Assembly: GCA_003477305.1 (NCBI GenBank)
Contig: DMTN01000025.1
Location: 52,679-63,391 of the forward strand
DNA length: 10,713 bases
Direction of reading: 5' to 3'
Origin: Acholeplasmatales bacterium
Lineage (GTDB): Bacteria; Bacillota_I; Bacilli_A; Izemoplasmatales; Hujiaoplasmataceae
The notes beneath the pieces are model-generated. The model saw only the letters and a program-made list of their open reading frames with translations. It had not been told where the DNA came from and ran no database searches. This document shows positions 1-6,887 of this stretch, piece after piece. The position numbers and the translations under genes were made by a program. Numbering within the stretch: the first letter of the stretch is position 1; each line of letters begins with the position of its first letter.

Positions 1-870
1 CTTGATGCCCGAATGGCTCATCGTGTCCATCACGTTGCTTTGCATGAAGATGAAGATCGCCAGGTTCGGAAGGAACATCAGGAGTCCGGCCGCGGCGGCG
101 ATGCCGGCACCGGCGGGACCCGCCGAGGCGGACGTGAGCGTACTCATATAGAACGCGAAGGTCTTCTTCGTCTCGTCGATGACGTAGATGTTGGAAGACT
201 CGGTCGAGTTCCAGATCATCTGAAACGACAGGATCGCGACCGTCGCGAGCGCCGGTTTGACGAGCGGCCCGATGATCTTGGTAAGAATGTGCCAGTCGTT
301 CGCCCCGTCGATCTTGGCCGCCTCGATCAGTTCGTCGGGAACCTGGTCGATGAACTGCTTGACGAGGAAGAGGCCGACGGGCATGGCGAGATACGGGATG
401 ATGTGGGCGGCGAAGCTGTTCGTCATCCCAAGGCCGGTGACGACGAGATAGCGCGGGATCGCGACCGCGGTGGCCACGAACATGAGCGCGGTCTGGTTGA
501 TCGAGAAGAGCGCTTTTTTCAGTTTGAACTTCTTCTTCGACAGCGCGTAGCCCGTCATCAGGGTGATGAGCAGGGTGGCGAAAATCGTGATCGAGGTCAC
601 GACAAGCGAGTTGAAGAGGTAACGGGTCATCGGCACGCCGGTCCCGGACGCGGTCCGGAACAGGCGGGCGAAGTTGTCGAGCGTCGGATTGGAGACGATG
701 AACCGCGGCGGGAAGAGGAACAGTTCGGAGAGCGGCTTGAAGGCCTGCCCGATGACGTAGAAGAGCGGCAGGATCATGAAGAGGCTGACCGGGACGAGCA
801 GCGCGTAGAACTTGAGCTGCGAGGGATGGAAGGATTTCGGGGCGATCTGCGTTCCGAGGAAGTTCGACAT
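1..870 (-). CDS. ABC sugar transporter permease, MalG/AraQ-type (CUT1), missing only its last codon(s)
   Basis: Inner-membrane subunit of a carbohydrate ABC importer. The frame is open from the ATG at 870-868 to the window edge, giving 290 residues that begin MSNFLGTQIAPKSF. Hydrophobic segments lie near residues 20-42, 86-108, 125-145, 152-172, 207-222 and 255-277. The cytoplasmic EAA loop that docks on the ATPase is clear at 183-206 (EAAKIDGAND, then GPLVKP). The visible end, MDTMSHSGIK, resembles the usual C-terminus of MalG-type permeases, so the stop should lie within a few bases outside the window. The start follows the stop of the preceding permease by 5 nt, with an AAAGGGA ribosome site inside that gene, so the two are probably co-translated. 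By family, it pairs with the preceding MalF-type subunit to form the channel. The sugar cannot be read from this subunit; the neighbours suggest beta-glucosides. Confidence 0.93.
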   Translation of the reverse strand, partial: MSNFLGTQIAPKSFHPSQLKFYALLVPVSLFMILPLFYVIGQAFKPLSELFLFPPRFIVSNPTLDNFARLFRTASGTGVPMTRYLFNSLVVTSITIFATLLITLMTGYALSKKKFKLKKALFSINQTALMFVATAVAIPRYLVVTGLGMTNSFAAHIIPYLAMPVGLFLVKQFIDQVPDELIEAAKIDGANDWHILTKIIGPLVKPALATVAILSFQMIWNSTESSNIYVIDETKKTFAFYMSTLTSASAGPAGAGIAAAAGLLMFLPNLAIFIFMQSNVMDTMSHSGIK

Positions 871-875
871 GGTCT

Positions 876-1850
876 TCAGTCCCTTTCCCCGAAGAGCGCA
901 TACGCGACCCGCGAGAAGAGCAGGATCACGACGAGCAGGATCACCGACAGCGCCGCGGCGTAGCCCATCTCATAGCGGATGAAGCCGTAGTCGTCGATGT
1001 GGTTCACGATCAATTGGCCGGCGTATTGCGGCGTCGGGTTCGATCCCGACAGCGCCACGCCGATGCCGCCGGCGTTGAACGCGCCGACGATCGCCATCAC
1101 GGCGCCGAACAGCATCTGCGGCTTCATCGACGGAATCGTGATGTAGAAGATTTCCTGCATGCGGTTCTTGATGCCGTCGATGTAGGCGGCCTCGTACATT
1201 TCCTTGTTGACGTTGAGGATGCCGGCGAGCATCGACAAAAACCCGATGCCCATCGAGCTCCAAAGGGTGACGAAGATCATGATCTGCATCAGATAGTCGC
1301 CCGACTGCAGAAAGTCCATCGGCGTGTTGACCATGCCGAGGTCAAGCAGGACGGCGTTGATGTATCCCGACTTGTCGCCGGAAAAGAGGGTCCGGAAGAT
1401 GACGCCGATCAGGACGCCGCCGAGCATCGACGGCGTATAGAGGGCGAGCGCGATCCACTTGCGCGGCTTTGCCTGGATCTGCGACAGCATCCATGCCATC
1501 ATGAAGGAAAGCGCGTATCCGCCGGGTCCGGTGATGATCGCGTACTTCAGCGTATTCGGGAGGACGTAGCGCAGGAAGATCTCATCCTGCGTCAGGATCA
1601 TCACATAGTTGTAAAGACCGAACATCTTGGCCAGCGCCGGCGCCTGGATGCCGTTGAAATAGGTGAACGAAAGGCCGATTGCGGCGACGACGGGAATGAC
1701 GATGAAAAGCGAGAACAGCGCGATGTACGGCGCGAGGAGGAGTGCCGTCGAGGCTTTGTCGCGGTCGAGATCCGGACGCCGGATGCGGGAGCGGAAGGCT
1801 TTCACGGCCTTCGAATCGGAAATGCGTTGAAGCAGCGTTTCACCGGCCAT
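876..1850 (-). CDS. ABC sugar transporter permease, MalF/UgpA-type (CUT1)
   Basis: A 324-aa integral membrane protein and first channel subunit of the importer. A basic N-terminal stretch (residues 1-32) precedes the first membrane segment (about 36-60). Further hydrophobic segments lie near 98-122, 132-155, 188-212, 245-268 and 298-318. The EAA loop is at 219-244 (YEAAYIDGIKNR, then TIPSMKP) and matches the MalF consensus. The length is normal for the family. The ATG at 1850-1848 overlaps the stop of the upstream binding-protein gene by one base (TGATG), with a G-rich AGAGGGGG site just before it, indicating translational coupling. The gene ends in TGA at 878-876, just before the MalG-type gene. 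No ATPase gene is present, so the pair probably uses a shared MsmK/UgpC-type ATPase encoded elsewhere; that is inference from family habit. Confidence 0.95.
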   Translation of the reverse strand: MAGETLLQRISDSKAVKAFRSRIRRPDLDRDKASTALLLAPYIALFSLFIVIPVVAAIGLSFTYFNGIQAPALAKMFGLYNYVMILTQDEIFLRYVLPNTLKYAIITGPGGYALSFMMAWMLSQIQAKPRKWIALALYTPSMLGGVLIGVIFRTLFSGDKSGYINAVLLDLGMVNTPMDFLQSGDYLMQIMIFVTLWSSMGIGFLSMLAGILNVNKEMYEAAYIDGIKNRMQEIFYITIPSMKPQMLFGAVMAIVGAFNAGGIGVALSGSNPTPQYAGQLIVNHIDDYGFIRYEMGYAAALSVILLVVILLFSRVAYALFGERD

Positions 1851-4840
1851 CAGTCGTCCCCCTCTCCGTACAGCGCGATTTGCGACAGGATCCAGTCGGT
1901 CCCGCGCACGGTGTAGGGTACGAGCACGTTCCCGTTTTCATCGAGATAGCCGAACTCGACCATCTTCTTCTTGATTTCGCGGTTGATCTTGAGCACTTGG
2001 TCGTCGATCGCCACGCGCACCGGCGTGCCGTCGAAGGTCACCGTGTTCCAGATGTCGGAGAGGCCGCGCTCGAGCAGATACTGCCCGGGCGTGCGCGGCA
2101 CGTCGGCGAGCCACTTCACCATTTCCAGGATGACGGCCTTGTCGACGGAATCGATCGGCGAGTTCTCGACCGCCTCGATGTTGCCGGAGAGCCAGACGAA
2201 TTCCGGACCGTAGGTGGACTGGAGCGCGAACGCGAAGTTGGTCTGCGTTTGTGCCGAGAGCCACCATTTCATGAATTCCCAGCTGGCGGCCTTCTTGACC
2301 TCGTCTTCGAGTTTGAACATGATCGCCCCGGAACCGTTGGCGATATACCAGCGCTGGACCTCTCCCTCGTCGTTTTCGACACCCGGATAGAGGGCGAGCG
2401 CCCACTGTCCGGTCAATTCGGGAGCGGCGTTCTTGAGCGTCAGGTAGGTACCGAAATCGATGATGCCGATCGGCAGGGTGTTGTAGCGGAACGAGTTGTA
2501 GAAGGATCCGACGTAGGAGGGAAGGCTGTAGGTGGTGTAGAGGTCGGAGAGCAGCTTCAATCCTTGGTAGGAACGTTCGCTGTCGATCGTCGTCGAGAGT
2601 CCGTCGGAGGCGTAGACCGAACCGCCGTACTGATAGATGAGCGACGAAGTCTGATAGAACCACTTCATTGACGATCCGCCGGAGGTCGGATAAAAGAAGT
2701 TCATGCCGTAGCGCTGAAGCGTCGGAAGCATGTCGATGACGTCCTCCCAGGTATCGGGAACGCCGATGCCAAGCGCCCTGAGCGTGTCCTGGCGGTAAAC
2801 GAGGGCATGGAATTCGAGCGTTTCCGGCATCGCGTAGACGCCGTCCTCGATGATGTACGGAATGAACGCGCCGGGGGCGAAATCGCCTGCGATGGTCCAG
2901 AAGTCCTCGAATTCGGAAAGATCCTGGAGCGCGCCGCGGAGGGCCAGATCGAACGGCTGATAGGATGCGAGTCCGAGCGCGATGTCCGGGGTCTTGCCGG
3001 CGGCGTTCGCAAGGATCAGCTTGTTCGCGTCGGGCATGATCGAGATCTTGATCTTGGTATCGGTATCCTCGAACGCCGCGTCCGCCATCTTCTGCATCAA
3101 ATCGACATAGATGAGGGAACGGTTGACCCAGACGTTGACGGCTTCCGGATCGTCTTCGGTGACGTATTTCTTTTTGGTGAAGGAGGCCGCGAAGGTACGC
3201 ACGGCGTTGCCGAACTTGGCGAACCCGCCGGCGTTCGCGTTCTCGAGTTCGGCGTCGTTATGGATATAGAAGGCGTCGAGATAGAGCGGCTGGCGCGAGA
3301 TCGCGGTGATCGAGTCGCCGAGCATCTGGGTGACCGAGCCGACGCCGCTGTAAAGCGTGCCGAGAAAGAGCGGGATGACATCCGGATCCTCGTTGATCTC
3401 TTCCAGCAGGGAGACGGCGCTTTTCAAATAGGAAAGGGTGGCGGAGGTATCCATCAGTTCGGAATAGGGAGAAAGCGTCACGACGTCGTGCTTCACGATC
3501 GTGATATAGGCATCGAGGTACGCCGGCGTCTCTTCGATGTAATGGGTGAATTCCCACTTGCGGTCGATGTCGATGTTGGCCCCGGTGATTTTCAGGATGT
3601 TCAAGGCGAAGGCGTTGATGTGGTCGACGAGCAGCTGGATATCCCGGAGTTCGTCGGCGACCGGTGTCGTGACGGCGCGCAACGATATGGTATGGGTCCC
3701 GGCAGTCAGATAAAAATCGTAGAAACCGTCAAGATCGCCGAGCGTCAGATTCGCCCAGGTATCGGCGCCGGTGACGCCGAATTCATAACTCTTGAGTTCT
3801 TCGAACGGGATCGCGCCGTCGATCGCGATGGCGCGGAAGACGGAAAACTCGTTCTTGTCGTTCAGGTAGTGAAGCGCGATCCGGTAGTTGCCGGTCGCGG
3901 GGACGGAAAATTCATAGGTGACTTCCTGACCCGAGCGGTACCAGGCGCTGCCGTTGATGACGTTCAGCTTCTTGTCGATCGAATCGAAGGGGGTCACCGA
4001 GGGCGACTGGAACGCATGCAGGCGGACGTAGGAAGAGTTCTTTTCGATATAGGAAATCGCGTCGACCTCGACGGTCTCCGCCGGACGGTCCTGATCGAGA
4101 TGAAGCGATGCGTACGCTTCATAGGAGGGGGCGGCGACGGGCGCGACGAGTTTGAGATCGCCGAGCAGGATCGCGCCGTCCATGACGTTTTCGATCGTGA
4201 TTTCATGATTGCCGGCGGTGAATTCGAATAACAGCGGATCGGTCGTCGGATAGGTGTTGTTGTAGAAGGAAAGCGGACGCCAGCCGACCACGCGAAGCTG
4301 TTCGGGCAACGATTCGTCGCCGTAGGTGTCGAGCGTGAAATCCTTGGTGGAGTCGCTCCAGACAAGCGGCACGTCGATCGTCGCGGCGTCGTCGAAGGGA
4401 AGTTCGTCGTTGATGCGAAGCGACAGCGTCAGGTTGTTCAGCACTTCGCCGCCGACATAATAGTCGACCACGACGTGGTACATCCCGGCGGTCGGCACGT
4501 CGACCCGGTAGGTGGCGGTTCCTTCGGCTTCGAGGTCGATCGCGGCGATGCCCTCATACGCGTGGTTATCGGCGGTTTCGGTGGAAAAAAGCAACGCCGA
4601 AACGTCCGTCAGTCCGTAGATGACGGTGCGGGCCTGCAGATAGCTGACGTAGTCCCGACGCGTGATGTATTCGGTCGAACCCTGGATGACGGCCAGGGCC
4701 TCTTCGTACATTTCGTCGGTGATTTCGGTTTGCCATTCATCGTAGTCCGTCCGCTTGAACGGATTGTTGAAGACGAGCATGAACAGGACGATCCCCGAAA
4801 AAATCAGGATCAGGGGTTTGAGCAGTCGCTTCAATTTCAT
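1850..4840 (-). CDS. Membrane-anchored solute-binding protein with two N-terminal carbohydrate-binding-like modules
   Basis: A 996-aa protein, about twice the usual SBP length. Residues 1-28 hold a Lys/Arg start and a hydrophobic helix without a lipobox Cys, so it is either a membrane anchor or an uncleaved or Sec-type signal. Two beta-rich segments follow (about 70-235 and 265-405). Both contain a V-P-x-x-G-x-Y strand (VPTAGMY, VPATGNY) and end in TAGNHEI or TAGTHTI, typical of CBM6/CBM35-like jelly rolls. Residues about 405-560 look helical and are not recognised. Residues about 565-996 form a family 1 solute-binding domain, with TPDIALGLASYQP, DGVYAMPETLEFHALVYR, PDTWEDVIDML, IANGSGAI and a WEFMKWW stretch. 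The start at 4840 is chosen because GGGAGG sits 6 nt upstream; an in-frame ATG at 4900 lacks such a site. The gene overlaps the MalF-type permease by one base, so it is very likely that importer's receptor. The domain roles are inferred from sequence pattern only. Confidence 0.88.
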   Translation of the reverse strand: MKLKRLLKPLILIFSGIVLFMLVFNNPFKRTDYDEWQTEITDEMYEEALAVIQGSTEYITRRDYVSYLQARTVIYGLTDVSALLFSTETADNHAYEGIAAIDLEAEGTATYRVDVPTAGMYHVVVDYYVGGEVLNNLTLSLRINDELPFDDAATIDVPLVWSDSTKDFTLDTYGDESLPEQLRVVGWRPLSFYNNTYPTTDPLLFEFTAGNHEITIENVMDGAILLGDLKLVAPVAAPSYEAYASLHLDQDRPAETVEVDAISYIEKNSSYVRLHAFQSPSVTPFDSIDKKLNVINGSAWYRSGQEVTYEFSVPATGNYRIALHYLNDKNEFSVFRAIAIDGAIPFEELKSYEFGVTGADTWANLTLGDLDGFYDFYLTAGTHTISLRAVTTPVADELRDIQLLVDHINAFALNILKITGANIDIDRKWEFTHYIEETPAYLDAYITIVKHDVVTLSPYSELMDTSATLSYLKSAVSLLEEINEDPDVIPLFLGTLYSGVGSVTQMLGDSITAISRQPLYLDAFYIHNDAELENANAGGFAKFGNAVRTFAASFTKKKYVTEDDPEAVNVWVNRSLIYVDLMQKMADAAFEDTDTKIKISIMPDANKLILANAAGKTPDIALGLASYQPFDLALRGALQDLSEFEDFWTIAGDFAPGAFIPYIIEDGVYAMPETLEFHALVYRQDTLRALGIGVPDTWEDVIDMLPTLQRYGMNFFYPTSGGSSMKWFYQTSSLIYQYGGSVYASDGLSTTIDSERSYQGLKLLSDLYTTYSLPSYVGSFYNSFRYNTLPIGIIDFGTYLTLKNAAPELTGQWALALYPGVENDEGEVQRWYIANGSGAIMFKLEDEVKKAASWEFMKWWLSAQTQTNFAFALQSTYGPEFVWLSGNIEAVENSPIDSVDKAVILEMVKWLADVPRTPGQYLLERGLSDIWNTVTFDGTPVRVAIDDQVLKINREIKKKMVEFGYLDENGNVLVPYTVRGTDWILSQIALYGEGDD

Positions 4841-4846
4841 TGGAAA

Positions 4847-4852
4847 CCTCCC
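4847..4852 (-). promoter_or_regulatory. Ribosome binding site that fixes the start of the 996-aa binding protein
   Basis: On the minus strand GGGAGG lies 6 nt before the ATG at 4840. It supports this ATG over the in-frame ATG at 4900, which has no purine-rich site and sits almost at the predicted transcription start. Confidence 0.8.
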
Positions 4853-4857
4853 GTTAC

Positions 4858-4882
4858 GCCGGAAAAATGGACGATTTCCAGC
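4858..4882 (-). other. Leader hairpin before the 996-aa gene
   Basis: In the predicted 5' leader, GCTGGAAA (4882-4875) can pair with TTTCCGGC (4865-4858) through 8 base pairs with one U-G wobble and a 9-nt loop. It ends 5 nt before the ribosome site. It has no T-run and is not a terminator. It could affect translation or transcript stability, or be chance. Confidence 0.35.
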
Positions 4883-4885
4883 GTA

Positions 4886-4899
4886 TGTAAACCGTATCA
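4886..4899 (-). promoter_or_regulatory. cre/LacI-family-like operator at the second promoter
   Basis: TGATACGGTTTACA matches 9 of the 10 specified positions of the CcpA cre consensus TGWNANCGNTNWCA; only the central C is G. It starts a few bases downstream of the predicted transcription start (about 4902), where a bound repressor would block initiation or early elongation. It is not a good exact palindrome, and which LacI-family protein, if any, binds it is unknown. Confidence 0.4.
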
Positions 4900-4908
4900 T
4901 ATGAAATT

Positions 4909-4938
4909 ATTATATCACAGTACGAAGAGCGATGTCCA
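4909..4938 (-). promoter_or_regulatory. Sigma-A-type promoter for the 996-aa binding protein and permeases
   Basis: The -10 box is TATAAT (4914-4909), preceded by TGA, giving an extended -10 (TGn). The -35 box is TGGACA (4938-4933), five of six to consensus, with an 18-nt spacer. The predicted start near 4902 leaves a leader of about 60 nt. It lies just downstream of a terminator, so the binding protein and permeases can be transcribed apart from the upstream lipoprotein gene. Confidence 0.75.
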
Positions 4939-4956
4939 CATCAAAAGCCCGTGGAT

Positions 4957-4986
4957 AAAAAGAAAAGGTGTGTATAAACACACCTT
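4957..4986 (-). terminator. Rho-independent terminator after the binding lipoprotein gene
   Basis: On the minus strand AAGGTGTGT and ACACACCTT form a perfect 9-bp stem with a TTAT loop, followed by TTCTTTTT. It begins 10 nt after the TAA stop of the 603-aa lipoprotein gene. It should end most transcripts there, or give partial read-through that makes the lipoprotein more abundant than the permeases, as is common for ABC importers. Confidence 0.9.
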
Positions 4987-4996
4987 GACTTTCAGA

Positions 4997-6808
4997 TTAT
5001 CCTTGGAAGTCGGACGGTTCGTATCCGTGATAGATCATCAGGCCGAGTTCGAGATCCTCGAACGCTTGCGCGAACCGCTCGTTGATGGCCGTGTTCCAGC
5101 CGGGAAGGAGCGACAAAATCGAGCTTTCGAAGGCGGCGTCAAACTTCGTGTAGCCGCCGTTCACATCGGGATTCCAGTAGTTGCCCCATTCGTACATGAT
5201 GTCGCGGGAACTACCTTCGAACGAATAGAACCACGGGAAGGATTTGTCGGAAACGTCCCAGAACTGACCGATCCGGTAGAGCCGGAGGACTTCCTGGAAG
5301 CCCGGCATCAAGTATTCGTCGTCGAGGTTCTTGGCGCCGAAACGCTGATGCTTCGAGGGGGTGTACCAGTATTCCATCTGGTCGTCGAACATGTCGCCGG
5401 TGACAATCGGCATCGAGTCGTTGAGCGCGGACGAATAACCGGCGGAAGCGGAATCGTAGAACAACTGGTTGGCGCGGGCTTCGAACGAACGGCTGTCGGC
5501 GCACCAGAAGATGGCGAACGTGTAAGCGATCTGGATCTTCAGTTCTTCTTCGACGGTGCAGGAGATGTCGCCGTCGTCGATGCAGTAGTTGTAGACGGCC
5601 ATCGGGTCGAGGACGAGTCCGATCGTGGTGTCTTGATAGTCGGTGGCGGGACGCGGGTAGATGTCCCAGTCGTTGATGTTGCAGACGGCCCACCATGCGG
5701 TGTTCGTTTCAGCGCAGTCGCCCATCATCCACGGCTGACCCTCGAAGGTGAGCAGGCGGCCCTGGCGGAACAGATGATAGTCCCAGTTGCCGGTATTGGC
5801 TAACAGCGTGTGGACCGGACCGGTCGCGGCGTTCTCGCCAAGAGCGAGGGTTTCCTGGTCGTACTGACCCCAGAACGAGCCGGTGACCCATTCGCCGATG
5901 TAGTGGATCATCGAGCGGACTTCGGCCGAGTTCAGGTCGATGAACGAAGCTCCGCCTTCATATGCGGCAAGCGAAGCCTGGATCGTGGTGACGCCGGTGT
6001 TGATGAAGGCAAGCGGGGTATCCATCGCGCCGTAATACTGGTTTTCCTGATTGTTCGAGTAGTTCGCGACAAAGTCGGTGTATTCGTCGATGTCCCAGTC
6101 GGGGCCGGGCATTTCGATCAGGTTGGCACTGGCGAGGGACTTGTTGACGTAAACGCCCCAGGGCAGGATGTACTGCGGAAGGCCAGCCTGGAAGCCGTAG
6201 TAATTCATCATATCCATGATGCTCGGGTTCACGACCTGGTAGAGCGGGTCGGCCTCGAAGCGCGAGATATCCGCGACAAGTCCCTTGGCGACGTCGCCGG
6301 GGAGGTCGCGGACGGCCCATACGGCCGGGAAGCGTCCCTCGTCATCGCGGTAGGTTTCCAGCGTCTGCGACCAGGCGTCGGGTCCGCCGGACTTGAAGTA
6401 TCCGTTGATGATGATGTTCGGGTAGATTTCGTTGAACGCCTTCGCAACGGCGTAAGCCGCGGCGTTGTTCTGCGCGAGTAACTGATCCGGGGTGTAGTCC
6501 GAGTGGCCGAGGTCATAGAGCGTCGATCCGTCGCCGGACCACAGCACGATGTCGATGATGCCTTCGACATTCCGATCCAGACCGGTGGAAGACTCGATGT
6601 TGGTGAGTTCGGCGGTCGTGGTGGCTCCCGTCGTCGTGCTGGCTCCCGTCGTCGTGGTGGCTCCCGTCGTGGTGGTTCCGCCGGCACTCGTCGTCGTTCC
6701 GGAAGTCGTCACTCCGCCCGTCGTGGTCGCGGCAGTGGTGATGGTGTCGCATCCGATCATGACGATCATAAGCACGATCGCCATGAGGAAAGTCAATAGT
6801 TTTTTCAT
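4997..6808 (-). CDS. Extracellular solute-binding lipoprotein (family 1 SBP) with Thr-rich linker
   Basis: A 603-aa sugar-binding receptor anchored by lipid. Residues 1-20 form a lipoprotein signal: MKKLL, a hydrophobic core, then MIGC with Cys20 as the lipidation site. Residues 21-66 are a flexible linker made almost only of Thr, Gly, Ala and Ser. The binding domain covers about 78-603. It shows family 1 SBP signatures: IIDIVLWSGDG near 84-94, AFNEIYPNI near 124-132, GLVADISRFEADP near 176-188, and GLPQYILPWGVYVNKS near 209-224. It is longer than a typical 400-450-aa SBP. Five extra cysteines (365, 376, 409, 417, 436) cluster in one lobe. The start at 6808 has AGGAGGAG at 6819-6812 upstream. 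The gene has its own promoter and terminator. Its partner is presumably the permease pair at 1-1850, but it could also feed another importer. Confidence 0.92.
   Translation of the reverse strand: MKKLLTFLMAIVLMIVMIGCDTITTAATTTGGVTTSGTTTSAGGTTTTGATTTTGASTTTGATTTAELTNIESSTGLDRNVEGIIDIVLWSGDGSTLYDLGHSDYTPDQLLAQNNAAAYAVAKAFNEIYPNIIINGYFKSGGPDAWSQTLETYRDDEGRFPAVWAVRDLPGDVAKGLVADISRFEADPLYQVVNPSIMDMMNYYGFQAGLPQYILPWGVYVNKSLASANLIEMPGPDWDIDEYTDFVANYSNNQENQYYGAMDTPLAFINTGVTTIQASLAAYEGGASFIDLNSAEVRSMIHYIGEWVTGSFWGQYDQETLALGENAATGPVHTLLANTGNWDYHLFRQGRLLTFEGQPWMMGDCAETNTAWWAVCNINDWDIYPRPATDYQDTTIGLVLDPMAVYNYCIDDGDISCTVEEELKIQIAYTFAIFWCADSRSFEARANQLFYDSASAGYSSALNDSMPIVTGDMFDDQMEYWYTPSKHQRFGAKNLDDEYLMPGFQEVLRLYRIGQFWDVSDKSFPWFYSFEGSSRDIMYEWGNYWNPDVNGGYTKFDAAFESSILSLLPGWNTAINERFAQAFEDLELGLMIYHGYEPSDFQG
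6623..6676 (-). repeat. Three 18-nt tandem repeats encoding part of the Thr-rich linker
   Basis: Three near-identical units start at 6623, 6641 and 6659 on the plus strand, each beginning GGCTCCCGTCGT. On the coding strand they give six-residue units of Thr, Gly, Ala and Ser. Weaker copies of the same codon pattern extend toward 6730. In-frame repeats like this can change linker length by slippage without breaking the gene. Confidence 0.8.
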
Positions 6809-6851
6809 TGTCTCCTCCTATAACATTTTTGATTGGATTGAATTCGAGTCT

Positions 6852-6880
6852 ATTTTATCATACGGGTAAAGCGTTTTCAA
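6852..6880 (-). promoter_or_regulatory. Sigma-A-type promoter for the binding lipoprotein
   Basis: The -35 box is TTGAAA (6880-6875), then a 17-nt spacer and a TAAAAT -10 box (6857-6852). Each box is one base from consensus and the spacing is ideal. The predicted start near 6845 leaves a leader of about 37 nt. It lies in the AT-rich gap after the GH3 gene, so the lipoprotein can be expressed independently of the glycosidases. Confidence 0.78.
6866..6880 (-). promoter_or_regulatory. cre/LacI-family-like operator overlapping the -35 box
   Basis: TTGAAAACGCTTTAC with its flanking bases matches 8 of the 10 specified positions of the cre consensus WTGNAANCGNWNNCW; the last two fail. It covers the whole -35 box and the start of the spacer, so a bound repressor would exclude RNA polymerase. 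CcpA or a local LacI-type sugar repressor are candidates; neither gene is in the window. Confidence 0.4.
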
Positions 6881-6887
6881 TAGTTTT

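Noticed and set aside
876..1852. Mycoplasma-type code with TGA read as tryptophan
   Set aside because: TGA falls exactly at gene junctions beside new starts and ribosome sites, and visible tryptophans use TGG.
1850..4840. The 996-aa protein as a lipoprotein
   Set aside because: No cysteine occurs in or just after the hydrophobic N-terminal helix, so there is no lipobox.
4838..4900. Longer start for the 996-aa protein at the in-frame ATG at 4900
   Set aside because: It has no ribosome site, sits at the predicted transcription start, and would place about 20 polar residues before the signal/anchor helix. The ATG at 4840 has GGGAGG at ideal spacing.
2807..5803. Long plus-strand open frames opposite the binding-protein genes (2807-4231 and 4475-5803), and similar ones at 13-963, 999-1916, 7401-8150 and 9455-10420
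   Set aside because: They lie wholly antisense to genes with clear families, have Arg/Asp/Gly/Val-biased low-complexity content, and show no domain. This is expected from GC-rich codon usage on the other strand.
6623..6676. Short repeats as a CRISPR-like array
   Set aside because: The 18-nt units are directly tandem with no spacers and stay in the reading frame of the lipoprotein linker.
6549..6869. Plus-strand frame with Val/Ala/Pro repeats that looks like a membrane or structural protein
   Set aside because: It is the reverse reading of the Thr-rich linker repeats and the promoter gap; the repeat pattern is explained by the lipoprotein on the minus strand.
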